Shown: positions 1 to 6,560 of the stretch, in pieces
Layout: each line of letters starts with the position of its first letter
How positions within the stretch are numbered: position 1 is the stretch's first letter
Origin: Chloroflexota bacterium
Lineage (GTDB): Bacteria > Chloroflexota > Dehalococcoidia > Tepidiformales > Tepidiformaceae
Assembly (NCBI GenBank): GCA_021823905.1
Contig: JAKALX010000035.1
Coordinates: 1-15,711 of the forward strand
Direction of reading: 5' to 3'
Length of the DNA stretch: 15,711 nucleotides
Translations under genes and position numbers: made by a program
Notes under the pieces: model-generated
Told to the model about the DNA's origin: nothing
The model's input: only the letters and a program-made list of their open reading frames with translations
Databases searched by the model: none

Positions 1-1
1 G

Positions 2-1501
2 GGAGTGCGCGCAGGTCTTCGGCTGACGCTCGACCTGGGCGCGCAACTTGGCCGAACGGAAACCCCGGCCCTGCTGGCAAGCGCGGTTGTTTCGCTCGCC
101 GGAGCGGCGGAGCCACTGCTCGCGCTCGACGCCTCGCTGGACGACGACCCGCCGGCCTCGTTCGACGAAGGCGGCGTCATCCGCACCGGGCTCAGCCCGG
201 AGATCGACTCGCTGCGGGCGCTGACGCGTGACGCGCGCGGGTTCCTGCTCGGGCTGGAGCGGCTGGAGCGGGAACGCACCGGCATCCGCTCGCTGAAGGT
301 CGGGCACAACAAGGTGTTCGGCTACTACATCGAGGTCTCGACCGCGAACGCGGGGGCGGTGCCGGATCACTACCAGCGGCGGCAGACCCTTGTCGGCGCG
401 GAGCGCTACGTGACCGAGGAGCTGAAGGAGCACGAATCTCGGCTGATCGGCGCGCGCGACCGGCTCGTCGAGCTCGAGAAGCTGGCATTCGCGCAACTGA
501 TGGAAACGCTCGCCGCGAACCTCGCGGGGCTGCAGGGCGTGGCCGAAGCAGTCGCGCTGATCGACGTTGCGCTGGCCCTGGGCGAAAGCGCGGCGGAGCG
601 CGGGTACGTGCGGCCCATGGTCGGCGCGCCACGACTGCGCATCGCCGGGGGGCGTCACCCGGTTGTGGAGGCGGCCCTGGGGCCCGGCCGGTTCGTGCCG
701 AACGACTGCGTGCTCGACGACGAGTGCCAGGTGCTGCTGCTGACCGGCCCGAACATGTCGGGGAAGTCGACGTTCCTCCGGCAGGTGGCGCTGATCGCGT
801 TGATGGCGCAGGCAGGGTCGTTCGTGCCGGCGGCTGAAGCCGAGCTGCCGCTGTTCGACCGCATCTTCACCCGCATCGGCGCGCAGGACGACCTCGCGGC
901 GGGGCAGTCGACGTTCATGGTGGAGATGGTCGAGACGGCGCAAATCCTTCACCAGGCGACGCCCGAGTCGCTCGTCATTCTCGACGAAGTCGGCCGCGGC
1001 ACGAGTACGTTCGACGGGATGGCGATCGCGCGGTCGGTGGTGGAGTTCCTGCACAACCGCAAGGAGGTTGCGGCGCGGACGCTGTTCGCCACGCACTACC
1101 ACGAGCTGACGTCGTTGGCGGACGTGCTGCCGCGGTTGCGAAACGCCCACGTCGCGGTGCGCGAGCAGGGAACGGAGGTCGTCTTCGAGCACCGAATCGT
1201 GCCGGGGCCCAGCGACCGGTCCTACGGGATTCACGTGGCGCGGCTGGCGGGCCTTCCCGGCGCCGTGGTGAGCCGGGCCGAGCATCTGCTGACCGAATTC
1301 GAAGCCGGCCGCCCGGGCCAGGCGACGGTGGCGGGAACGAACGGACACACGCTGCTTCAGCCGTCGTTGTTCGGCGGACCGTCGGCTGTGGACGAGGCGG
1401 TGGCAGCGCTCGACATCGACGGCATGACGCCGATCGAGGCGATCCAGAAGCTCTACGAATTGCGGGCGCTGGCGAAGAGCGCCGGCCGGGCCGCGCCGTG
1501 A
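2..1501 (+). CDS. mutS: DNA mismatch repair protein MutS, C-terminal part (5' end outside window)
   Basis: MutS recognises mispaired and looped bases and couples ATP use to recruitment of MutL. The reading frame is open from the left edge, so the N-terminal mismatch-binding and connector domains are missing and about 499 codons remain. What is visible is the end of the lever/core domain, the clamp region (the KVGHNKVFGYYIEV stretch near base 300 is typical of MutS), and the complete ABC-type ATPase domain. That domain has Walker A GPNMSGKST at 746-772, Walker B/signature DEVGRGTSTFDG from base 983, and the THYHEL switch histidine near 1093. The tail ends with the usual helical segment (MTPIEAIQKLYEL). 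The stop overlaps the mutL start by 4 bases, which indicates translational coupling. Identification is secure; a GTG at base 5 is in frame but is not the true start. Confidence 0.97.
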   Translation, partial: GVRAGLRLTLDLGAQLGRTETPALLASAVVSLAGAAEPLLALDASLDDDPPASFDEGGVIRTGLSPEIDSLRALTRDARGFLLGLERLERERTGIRSLKVGHNKVFGYYIEVSTANAGAVPDHYQRRQTLVGAERYVTEELKEHESRLIGARDRLVELEKLAFAQLMETLAANLAGLQGVAEAVALIDVALALGESAAERGYVRPMVGAPRLRIAGGRHPVVEAALGPGRFVPNDCVLDDECQVLLLTGPNMSGKSTFLRQVALIALMAQAGSFVPAAEAELPLFDRIFTRIGAQDDLAAGQSTFMVEMVETAQILHQATPESLVILDEVGRGTSTFDGMAIARSVVEFLHNRKEVAARTLFATHYHELTSLADVLPRLRNAHVAVREQGTEVVFEHRIVPGPSDRSYGIHVARLAGLPGAVVSRAEHLLTEFEAGRPGQATVAGTNGHTLLQPSLFGGPSAVDEAVAALDIDGMTPIEAIQKLYELRALAKSAGRAAP

Positions 1502-3258
1502 CCACACCGGTCGCCCGGCCGCCGCGGATTCGCGTGCTGGCCGCGGAAGTGGCGGCGCGCATCGCCGCGGGCGAGGTGATTGAGCGGCCGGTGTCGGTCG
1601 TGCGGGAGTTGCTGGACAACGCGATCGACGCGGGCGCCTCGCGCATTGCCGTGGAGATAGCCGACGGAGGGCTCACGCTCATCCGCGTGACGGACGACGG
1701 CCGCGGGATCCCGCCGGACCAGCTCGAGCTGGCGTTCGAGCGCCACGCGACGAGCAAGATCGGCGTCCTCGACGACCTCGCACACGTGCACACGCTCGGA
1801 TTCCGGGGGGAGGCGCTGCCGTCGATCGCGGCGGCGGCGGACGTCGAAATTGCGAGCCGGGCGGCGAGCGAGCCGGTCGCGGCGGTGGCGGTGCTCGTGG
1901 ACGCCCAGGTCGTACGGCGAACGTCGCGGCCGGGGCCGGTGGGAACCGTGTTCTCGGTGCGCGATCTGTTCGGGCGGCTGCCGGCGCGGCGAAAGTTCCT
2001 GGGCTCGCCGCAGGCAGAGGCGCGCCAGATAGCCGTGCTGGTGTCGCATTATGCCCTGGCCTATCCGGAGATCTCGTTCCAGTTCAGCTCGAACGAACGG
2101 CGCGCGCTTTCGACGAGTGGCGACGGCGACCTGCGACACGCGTTCGCCGCCGTCTATGGGGCGGAATCCGGCGCGGCGATGCTGGACGTGGGCCACGAGG
2201 AGGAGGGCGTGCGAGTGACGGGCCTGGGTGGACCGCCGTCGTTGCACCGCGGGAACCGCGCGGCGATCTCGGTCTTCGTAAACGGGCGCTGGGTGCAGAG
2301 CCGGCCGCTCGTCTTCGCGATCGTCGACGCCTACCAGGGGCAGCTGCCAATCGGGCGTCATCCCATTGCGGCGCTTTCGATTTCGGTCGCAGACGAGGAG
2401 GTGGACGTGAACGTCCACCCGGCGAAGGCCGAGGTGCGCTTTCGCGACGAGCGGGTCGTCGCGCGGGCTGTCCGCCATGCGATCGTTGGAGCGCTCGAAG
2501 GAGCGCGAGTCGCCAACTGGAGCGCGGACCGGCTGCCAGCGGGCGGCCTGGGAGCCAGCCCGCCGGCGGCGCCGCTGAGCGTGCGGATGACGCCACCGCC
2601 GGCGCTTCGCGCGCCGGAGCCGGTGCAGTCACGGCTGGAGCTGCCGCGCGCGAACGGCGCAATCAGCCAGCGCGAGGTGCTCCCGCTCCTGCGGGTTGTC
2701 GGCCAGATGGGCGCAACCTACGTGGTGGCGGAAGGCCCGGACGGGATGTATTTGATCGACCAGCACGCGGCCCACGAACGCGTCGTCTTCGACCGGATCC
2801 GGGCGCGTCGCGACGCGTCGGAAGGCAGCAGCCGGCCGTCGCAGCCTCTGCTCGAGCCGGTCCTCGCGGAGCTCGATCCGGTTCAGTCGGCGGTCCTCGA
2901 GGAGTACCTCGTCCATCTCGGTTCGCTCGGCTTCGAGATCGAACCGTTCGGCGAAGGAACCTACCTGCTGCGGGCCGCGCCCACCGGGATCGGCGACCGC
3001 GATCTCGGCCAGGCGCTGCGCGGGCTGCTGGATCAGTTGGGCGCCGAGCGGCGGGTGACCGACCCGTTCGAGCGGGCGGCGGCGACGGTGGCCTGCCACG
3101 GCAGCGTGCGAGCGGGGACGGCGCTGGCGATGGAGGAGATGCGGCGGCTTGTGGACGACCTCGGGGCGACGACCGCGCCGCGCACCTGTCCCCATGGGCG
3201 ACCGACGCTGGTGCACGTTGGAACGGAGGCGATCGAGCGGCAGTTCGGGCGGCGGTGA
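1498..3258 (+). CDS. mutL: DNA mismatch repair protein MutL
   Basis: MutL is the GHKL-ATPase matchmaker of mismatch repair. The 586-aa length is normal. The GTG start at 1498 overlaps the mutS TGA (GTGA), so no separate ribosome site is needed. N-terminal ATPase motifs are intact: ELLDNAIDAGAS (E37, N41), DDGRGIPPDQL, RHATSKI and GFRGEALPSIA. A variable linker around residues 345-395 leads to the C-terminal dimerisation domain. This is of the endonuclease type: DQHA begins at D421, followed by AHE (E427), and a CPHGRP motif lies at 564-569. The last acidic residue of the DQHA(x)2E(x)4E consensus is Asp (D432), a conservative change. Presence of these motifs implies a methyl-independent (MutH-less) nicking system; this is inference from the family. 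No U-rich terminator hairpin follows the stop. Confidence 0.97.
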   Translation: MTTPVARPPRIRVLAAEVAARIAAGEVIERPVSVVRELLDNAIDAGASRIAVEIADGGLTLIRVTDDGRGIPPDQLELAFERHATSKIGVLDDLAHVHTLGFRGEALPSIAAAADVEIASRAASEPVAAVAVLVDAQVVRRTSRPGPVGTVFSVRDLFGRLPARRKFLGSPQAEARQIAVLVSHYALAYPEISFQFSSNERRALSTSGDGDLRHAFAAVYGAESGAAMLDVGHEEEGVRVTGLGGPPSLHRGNRAAISVFVNGRWVQSRPLVFAIVDAYQGQLPIGRHPIAALSISVADEEVDVNVHPAKAEVRFRDERVVARAVRHAIVGALEGARVANWSADRLPAGGLGASPPAAPLSVRMTPPPALRAPEPVQSRLELPRANGAISQREVLPLLRVVGQMGATYVVAEGPDGMYLIDQHAAHERVVFDRIRARRDASEGSSRPSQPLLEPVLAELDPVQSAVLEEYLVHLGSLGFEIEPFGEGTYLLRAAPTGIGDRDLGQALRGLLDQLGAERRVTDPFERAAATVACHGSVRAGTALAMEEMRRLVDDLGATTAPRTCPHGRPTLVHVGTEAIERQFGRR

Positions 3259-3269
3259 GCGGCTGTTGG

Positions 3270-3305
3270 TGTCATCTCTATCAGATTGACAGGCTACGGT
3301 AAGAT
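3270..3305 (+). promoter_or_regulatory. Putative operator and -10 element of the HTH/VapC toxin-antitoxin operon
   Basis: An imperfect palindrome (TGTCATCT, 5-base spacer CTATC, AGAT-T-GACA) occupies 3270-3291. A -10-like TAAGAT lies at 3300-3305, exactly six bases before the ATG at 3312. The palindrome covers the expected -35 region, the usual position for an autoregulatory operator bound by the antitoxin. TTGACA at 3286-3291 resembles a -35 box but is only 8 bases from TAAGAT, so it is probably not used as one with this -10. Binding and promoter activity are inferred only. Confidence 0.4.
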
Positions 3306-3311
3306 ATGAGC

Positions 3312-3743
3312 ATGATTCGGACAGCAACCATCGGCCACGAGGGTCGCGCAGCGGAGACCGGCGAGTGGGGCGACTTTGTCACCGTCCAAGAGGGCGCCGC
3401 CCTCTTGCGCATCAGCCAGTCGACCCTCTGGCGCTGGGTGAAGGCGGGTGACGTACGGGCGTATCGCATCGGTGGACGCCGGGTCTGGCTGCGCCGGTCG
3501 GAACTCGCCGGGCTGGTGAAGCCTGCCGCCGACAGGCCGAAGAACGGAGGCACGATGGCACAGGGCGAACGAGTCCACGAACGCCGCCTGACTGAGGCCG
3601 AGCGGAAACAGATGCTGGAAGCGGGCGAGGCCGCTCGCGAGCTTCGGGAGAAGCTTCTTGGAGCACGCGGCGGCAAGCTCTTCCGGCCCGCGTACGAAGA
3701 CATTGACGAGGCGCGCCAAGAGCGTGCGGCGGCCAGGGGATGA
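3312..3743 (+). CDS. Excisionase/MerR-like helix-turn-helix protein with VapB-like tail (probable antitoxin)
   Basis: Probable antitoxin and autorepressor of the PIN toxin encoded next. Residues about 20-70 form a winged-HTH of the excisionase/MerR type (VTVQEGAALLRISQSTLWRWVKAGDVRAY, then a wing ending GGRRVWLRRSEL). After a short linker, residues 82-143 are charged and helical (EAERKQMLEAGEAARELREKL), resembling the toxin-neutralising tails of VapB-type antitoxins. I chose the ATG at 3312 because a -10-like TAAGAT ends six bases before it, placing the predicted transcript start on the A of this ATG; an in-frame ATG at 3306 would add two residues. The last codon overlaps the toxin start (ATGA). 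The gene also carries a strong internal ribosome site at 3546. HTH and context are clear; the antitoxin role is inferred from operon position. Confidence 0.8.
   Translation: MIRTATIGHEGRAAETGEWGDFVTVQEGAALLRISQSTLWRWVKAGDVRAYRIGGRRVWLRRSELAGLVKPAADRPKNGGTMAQGERVHERRLTEAERKQMLEAGEAARELREKLLGARGGKLFRPAYEDIDEARQERAAARG
3546..3557 (+). promoter_or_regulatory. Internal Shine-Dalgarno and ATG inside the HTH antitoxin gene
   Basis: GGAGG at 3546-3550 sits four bases before an in-frame ATG at 3555-3557, corresponding to Met82 of the HTH protein. Initiation here would give a 62-residue product made only of the C-terminal VapB-like segment, without the DNA-binding domain. The main start has no comparable Shine-Dalgarno. 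Use of the site is inference. Confidence 0.45.
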
Positions 3744-4186
3744 TCTGCGTCGACGCGAGCGTGGCGGTGAAGTGGATCTTCCCGGAGGAGTATTCCCGGG
3801 AGGCAGCGGCCCTTCTCGAGGACGCAGCCCAGCGCGGCGAGCGGCTGATCGCGCCACAATTCCTTCCCGTGGAAACCAACAACACCATTCGCCGCCGGAT
3901 GCAGCGCGATGGCCTCACACTCGCGCAAGCCCAGGCGCTGCTCGGGGCGTTCCTCCGAGTTCCAGTCACACTGGCACCCACAACGCCGGCCGAGCGGGAA
4001 CGTCTCCACCAGCACGCGCTCGCACTCGCGGATCGGTTCGCTCTTCCCGCCGTCTACGACGCCTACTACCTCGCGCTGGCGGACCTGCGGCGCTGTCCCC
4101 TCTGGACCGACGACCGCAAGCTGCTCCGGGCCGTCGGCGAGCACATGCCGAACGTCCGCTGGATCGCGGACTACCGCAGCCGTTAG
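3740..4186 (+). CDS. PIN-domain ribonuclease toxin, VapC family
   Basis: Small Mg-dependent endoribonuclease of the VapC type, expected to cleave tRNA or other RNA when released from its antitoxin. The 148-aa length fits. The acidic PIN residues are present in order: D5 in the opening ICVDASVAVKW strand, E45 in LPVETNNTI, D107 in AVYDAYYLALA, and D124/D125 in LWTDDRKL. The ATG at 3740 overlaps the antitoxin stop by four bases, so translation is probably coupled and the toxin is made only after the antitoxin. The target RNA cannot be read from the sequence. The partner is not a canonical VapB but an HTH-fused antitoxin. Confidence 0.93.
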   Translation: MICVDASVAVKWIFPEEYSREAAALLEDAAQRGERLIAPQFLPVETNNTIRRRMQRDGLTLAQAQALLGAFLRVPVTLAPTTPAERERLHQHALALADRFALPAVYDAYYLALADLRRCPLWTDDRKLLRAVGEHMPNVRWIADYRSR

Positions 4187-4250
4187 CGTCAGGAGCTTCA
4201 GGTTCCGATGTCTTCGTCAGTTGGGCGGTGGCCCCTATCGACCACCTCCG

Positions 4251-4256
4251 TACACT
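4251..4256 (+). promoter_or_regulatory. -10-like element for a leaderless transcript
   Basis: TACACT ends seven bases before the ATG at 4264, and there is no Shine-Dalgarno in front of that ATG. The geometry matches a leaderless promoter. No good -35 is seen 17 bases upstream. Confidence 0.4.
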
Positions 4257-4263
4257 CGTCGGC

Positions 4264-4710
4264 ATGGACAACGACTTCAGCATCGATCTCGCCGACATCG
4301 CGCAAACGATACGAACGAGCGAAGTCATCGCGATCCGCTTCGTCTCCGTCGGTCACAGGTTGCTGCTGGACTTTCGGACGTCGGACATCGACGGACCGAT
4401 GGTCAGAGTCGTGATGCCGGTCAAATCGATTGAAGAACGGTACCGGAACCTTCGCCATCTGCGCCCGCGATTCGGGCTGCCCGACAAGATCGTGGCGATC
4501 TGGTGGCCCCGCTTCGCGACCTCGCTGGAGACCAGCGGGATCTGGCGGGAAGTCATGGAGCGCGTCTCGGAGAGCGGTCACAGCGAAGCGGTGCGCCAGG
4601 CCGAGAACGCGCTCGCCGAGCTGGTCGGGCTGGAACGCAGCCAGCAGCGTGACGCGGTTCGCGGCGAGGGTTTCCGCACGCTCTGGAGCGCCTCGCCGAC
4701 GCCGAGGTAG
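4264..4710 (+). CDS. Hypothetical protein, 148 aa
   Basis: I do not recognise this protein. It is predicted soluble: no signal peptide or membrane segment. The N-terminal half is rich in beta-type strands (EVIAIRFVSVGHRLLLDFRT, then MVRVVMPVKS). A middle segment contains RHLRPRFGLPDKIVAIWWPRF, and a helical, charged C-terminal region follows (about residues 95-135). The ATG at 4264 is preferred over the much longer upstream extension of this frame, because that extension overlaps the whole PIN toxin gene and a leaderless-type -10 (TACACT) lies directly in front. Its TAG stop is in frame with, and six bases from the first recognisable codon of, the metallopeptidase downstream, suggesting one transcription unit. 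A role linked to that peptidase is a guess from position only. Confidence 0.72.
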   Translation: MDNDFSIDLADIAQTIRTSEVIAIRFVSVGHRLLLDFRTSDIDGPMVRVVMPVKSIEERYRNLRHLRPRFGLPDKIVAIWWPRFATSLETSGIWREVMERVSESGHSEAVRQAENALAELVGLERSQQRDAVRGEGFRTLWSASPTPR

Positions 4711-4716
4711 GCCCTG
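4704..4716 (+). promoter_or_regulatory. Ribosome binding site overlapping a stop codon, with CTG start
   Basis: GAGGT at 4704-4708 runs into the TAG stop of the preceding gene and lies five bases from CTG at 4714-4716. This is a normal Shine-Dalgarno distance and decides the start proposed for the metallopeptidase. Confidence 0.5.
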
Positions 4717-5082
4717 GAGCGCGCGCACTTCCGCCAGCTCGTCCGCGAGGCGATCGCCGAGATCCCCCCACAGATCCTCGATCGCGTTCACAACGTCGAA
4801 ATCGTCGTCGAGCGGCGCCCCACCGCGCGCGACCGCAAGAGCGCGGGCATCGGACCGGGCCGGCTGCTGCTCGGGCTCTACCACGGCATCCCGCTGACCA
4901 AACGCGGCGAGTACTACAACCTGGTGATGCCCGACAAGATCAGCATCTTCCAGGAGCACATCGAGGCGGTCTGCGAGACGGACGACGAGGTGCGCGAACA
5001 GGTTCGCAAGACCGTGCTCCACGAGCTCGGGCACTACTTCGGGATCGACGACGACCGGCTCGACGAGCTGGGGATGGGCTGA
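4714..5082 (+). CDS. HExxH metallopeptidase family protein (PF06262, DUF1025-like), CTG start
   Basis: A predicted zinc-dependent peptidase of the small zincin family found in many actinobacteria and Chloroflexota; its substrates are not established. The 122-aa product matches the family architecture: N-terminal helix (HFRQLVREAIAEIPP), strand HNVEIVVERRP, the LLLGLYHGIPLTKRG segment, KISIFQEHIEAVC, and the zinc motif HELGHYFGID near the C terminus with following acidic residues. No ATG, GTG or TTG exists between the upstream in-frame TAG (4708-4710) and codon 70 or so; CTG at 4714 with GAGGT in front is the only sensible start. Alternatives are readthrough of the TAG, giving a fusion with the preceding protein, or a base error. 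The protein identity is firm; the start is not. Confidence 0.85.
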   Translation: MERAHFRQLVREAIAEIPPQILDRVHNVEIVVERRPTARDRKSAGIGPGRLLLGLYHGIPLTKRGEYYNLVMPDKISIFQEHIEAVCETDDEVREQVRKTVLHELGHYFGIDDDRLDELGMG

Positions 5083-5091
5083 ACCGGAACC

Positions 5092-5562
5092 TCAGGAGCC
5101 AAAGCGCGCCACTTCACGCTCTATGTCGAGCGGCATGACCACGCCACGGTTGTGGAAGTCGCCCCACTCGTCGCGCGGCACCATCCACATCACCTCAAAC
5201 TCGTTGCCGTCGGGATCGACGCCATAGAGCGACTTGGTGGCGCCGTGGTCGCTCTGGCCCGTGAGGGCGCCGAGGTTCGCCAGCGTCGCCCGCGCTGCCG
5301 CCAGGTCGGTAATCGCAGGCACCTGCCAGGCAAGGTGATAGAGACCGGTGGCGCCGCGTGGCGGGCGCGGCGCGTCGGCGCCAACTTGCATCAGCCCGAG
5401 GTCGTGATGGTTCTCCGAGCCGGCGGCGCGGAAGAACGCCATCTGGCCGCCTTCGCGGGCGATCTCCTCGAAGCCGAAGGCCTCGCGGTAGAAGCTGGCG
5501 GCGGCGTCAAGGTCGCGAACGTACAGAACGGCATGGTTGAGCCGGGCGACGGGGATGGGCAT
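5092..5562 (-). CDS. VOC-family protein (glyoxalase / extradiol dioxygenase-like)
   Basis: Vicinal-oxygen-chelate fold protein of 156 aa: two beta-alpha-beta-beta-beta modules, usually binding a divalent metal. Candidate metal ligands are the His in LNHAVLYVRD (module 1), the His in GLYHLAWQV (start of module 2) and the Glu in DPDGNEFEVMW. The last segment, SLYGVDPDGNEFEVMW, is typical of dioxygenase-like VOC proteins. The C terminus (WGDFHNRGV) also resembles catechol-2,3-dioxygenase-like relatives. Start ATG at 5562 is supported by GGAGGG on the minus strand (5567-5572). It converges on the metallopeptidase gene with nine bases between stops and no visible terminator. The substrate cannot be deduced; detoxification or ring cleavage are both possible. 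Confidence 0.9.
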   Translation of the reverse strand: MPIPVARLNHAVLYVRDLDAAASFYREAFGFEEIAREGGQMAFFRAAGSENHHDLGLMQVGADAPRPPRGATGLYHLAWQVPAITDLAAARATLANLGALTGQSDHGATKSLYGVDPDGNEFEVMWMVPRDEWGDFHNRGVVMPLDIEREVARFGS

Positions 5563-5674
5563 TGTGCCCTCCGAAGGTAGAGCTTTCGCAAGAAGTGCGT
5601 TTCAGCGTGGCTCCCTAACTTACTTCTTGTCAACAGCTTACTTTGCGTTGGTATGGTCCTGCGAGCCTTCGTCG

Positions 5675-5680
5675 TAGAAT
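5675..5680 (+). promoter_or_regulatory. -10-like element for a leaderless transcript
   Basis: TAGAAT ends six bases before ATG 5687, which would place the transcript start on that ATG. It precedes a five-codon ORF whose stop overlaps the start of a membrane protein. No clear -35 is visible. Confidence 0.4.
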
Positions 5681-5686
5681 CGCCGC

Positions 5687-5704
5687 ATGGACCGATTGGC
5701 GTGA
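5687..5704 (+). CDS. Putative five-codon leader ORF (MDRLA)
   Basis: ATG GAC CGA TTG GCG TGA. It begins exactly where a transcript from TAGAAT (5675-5680) should begin, and its TGA overlaps the GTG start of the next ORF (GTGA at 5701-5704). The arrangement suggests leaderless initiation followed by termination-reinitiation on the downstream gene. It is too short for any homology evidence, so it rests on geometry alone. Confidence 0.35.
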   Translation: MDRLA

Positions 5705-6066
5705 GCCAGCCCGGGGAAGCGCAATCCGAGTCTGGTCCCGCGTGGCTTGAAGGCAGTGCGCTCTTCGGCGAGTTCTGGAAGCGCCTTGGCGCCGCTGTGG
5801 GCCTGATGAGCGTCCTCGTTGCCGTCGCCGGTCTTATCTCCGGCTGGGCCCGGCTCCACCAGTGGACGAGCGGGCTGATGCTCGCCGGCCTCGGAGCGTG
5901 GGCTGTCTCGCTGCTGCTCCTGCTGGTGCTGTCGGTCGCCTCAGGGTCGCGCCGAGCGGGGAGCCCTCCGCCCGTGGCGCCGCTGCTGTCCTACGCCCTC
6001 GTTCTCGCATTCGCGGGGCTGGCGCCGCTCGGCCTGGGCATCGTCCTCGCCACGCTTTTCACCTGA
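5701..6066 (+). CDS. Small predicted membrane protein, three transmembrane segments
   Basis: An unrecognised 121-aa protein. After a hydrophilic start (VSQPGEAQSESGPAWLEGS) it has three hydrophobic helices at about residues 30-50, 59-82 and 95-120, separated by short loops, the second rich in Gly/Arg/Pro. GTG 5701 is chosen because its first bases overlap the stop of a putative leaderless five-codon ORF. An in-frame ATG at 5653 would add 16 residues but lies upstream of the predicted transcript start and lacks a good ribosome site. It is followed after 18 bases by another small membrane protein, so the two are probably co-transcribed. The function is unknown; a two-subunit membrane assembly is only a suggestion from pairing. 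Confidence 0.68.
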   Translation: MSQPGEAQSESGPAWLEGSALFGEFWKRLGAAVGLMSVLVAVAGLISGWARLHQWTSGLMLAGLGAWAVSLLLLLVLSVASGSRRAGSPPPVAPLLSYALVLAFAGLAPLGLGIVLATLFT

Positions 6067-6084
6067 GCGATCGGAGCGAACGCT

Positions 6085-6516
6085 ATGACCGAACCAGATT
6101 CGACGATCGTAAACTGCGAACCGATGCGCTCGTCAGTAGCACGTTTCGTTCGCAAGCTAGCCGTCGTGGATGTGGTCGCCACTGCGGCGACGCTTCTCGT
6201 GTGCTGGTTCGAGGGCTGGACTTCGCGCGTGGAGGTAGCAAACGCGGTCTTTCTCACCGGCGGCCTCCTCGCGGGCGTTGGCGCCTTGCCGCTGGTGGTC
6301 CGGTGGGGGATGCCGCTCGGACCCTTTCCTGTCGGCGGCAGCCGGGGCACCAACAGCACGTGGTTCGCTGAACGTTTCATTGTGCTCGAGGATGCGCGTG
6401 GCGTGCTGGCCGAGGAGGCGCGACGCGCGAACCGCCAGCTCCCCACGGCCGCCTTCCTGATTATTGCGGGTGGCGTCCTCATGGCAGGAGGCGTCGCGAT
6501 AGGCACGTTTGGATAG
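6085..6516 (+). CDS. Small predicted membrane protein, three transmembrane segments
   Basis: An unrecognised 143-aa protein. Hydrophobic helices lie at about residues 25-43 (AVVDVVATAATLLVCW), 50-72 (EVANAVFLTGGLLAGVGALPLVV) and 118-141 (TAAFLIIAGGVLMAGGVAI). A soluble loop of about 45 residues between the second and third contains charged residues and the helical ARGVLAEEARRANR. The ATG at 6085 has GGAG about ten bases upstream. It lies 18 bases after the preceding membrane protein, so a shared operon is likely. The layout recalls small DUF-type membrane proteins, but I cannot assign a family. Confidence 0.7.
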   Translation: MTEPDSTIVNCEPMRSSVARFVRKLAVVDVVATAATLLVCWFEGWTSRVEVANAVFLTGGLLAGVGALPLVVRWGMPLGPFPVGGSRGTNSTWFAERFIVLEDARGVLAEEARRANRQLPTAAFLIIAGGVLMAGGVAIGTFG

Positions 6517-6541
6517 CTGCCGCGCTATCCTGCGCGGGCAG
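6517..6541. repeat. Hairpin in front of the RidA gene
   Basis: CTGCCGCGC (6517-6525) pairs with GCGCGGGCAG (6532-6541) with one bulge around a TATCCT loop. There is no T tract, so it is not a classical terminator. TATCCT in the loop could also serve as a -10 for the RidA gene. Confidence 0.35.
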
Positions 6542-6560
6542 TACCACATGGGAGTAAGCA

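Noticed and set aside
1453..2478. 341-codon open frame on the minus strand opposite mutL
   Set aside because: Arg/His-rich antisense shadow; MutL on the other strand is certain.
3658..4263. N-terminal extension of the 148-aa hypothetical protein through the PIN toxin gene
   Set aside because: It overlaps the entire VapC gene in another frame and has Ser/Arg/Pro-rich shadow composition. The ATG at 4264 has its own -10 element.
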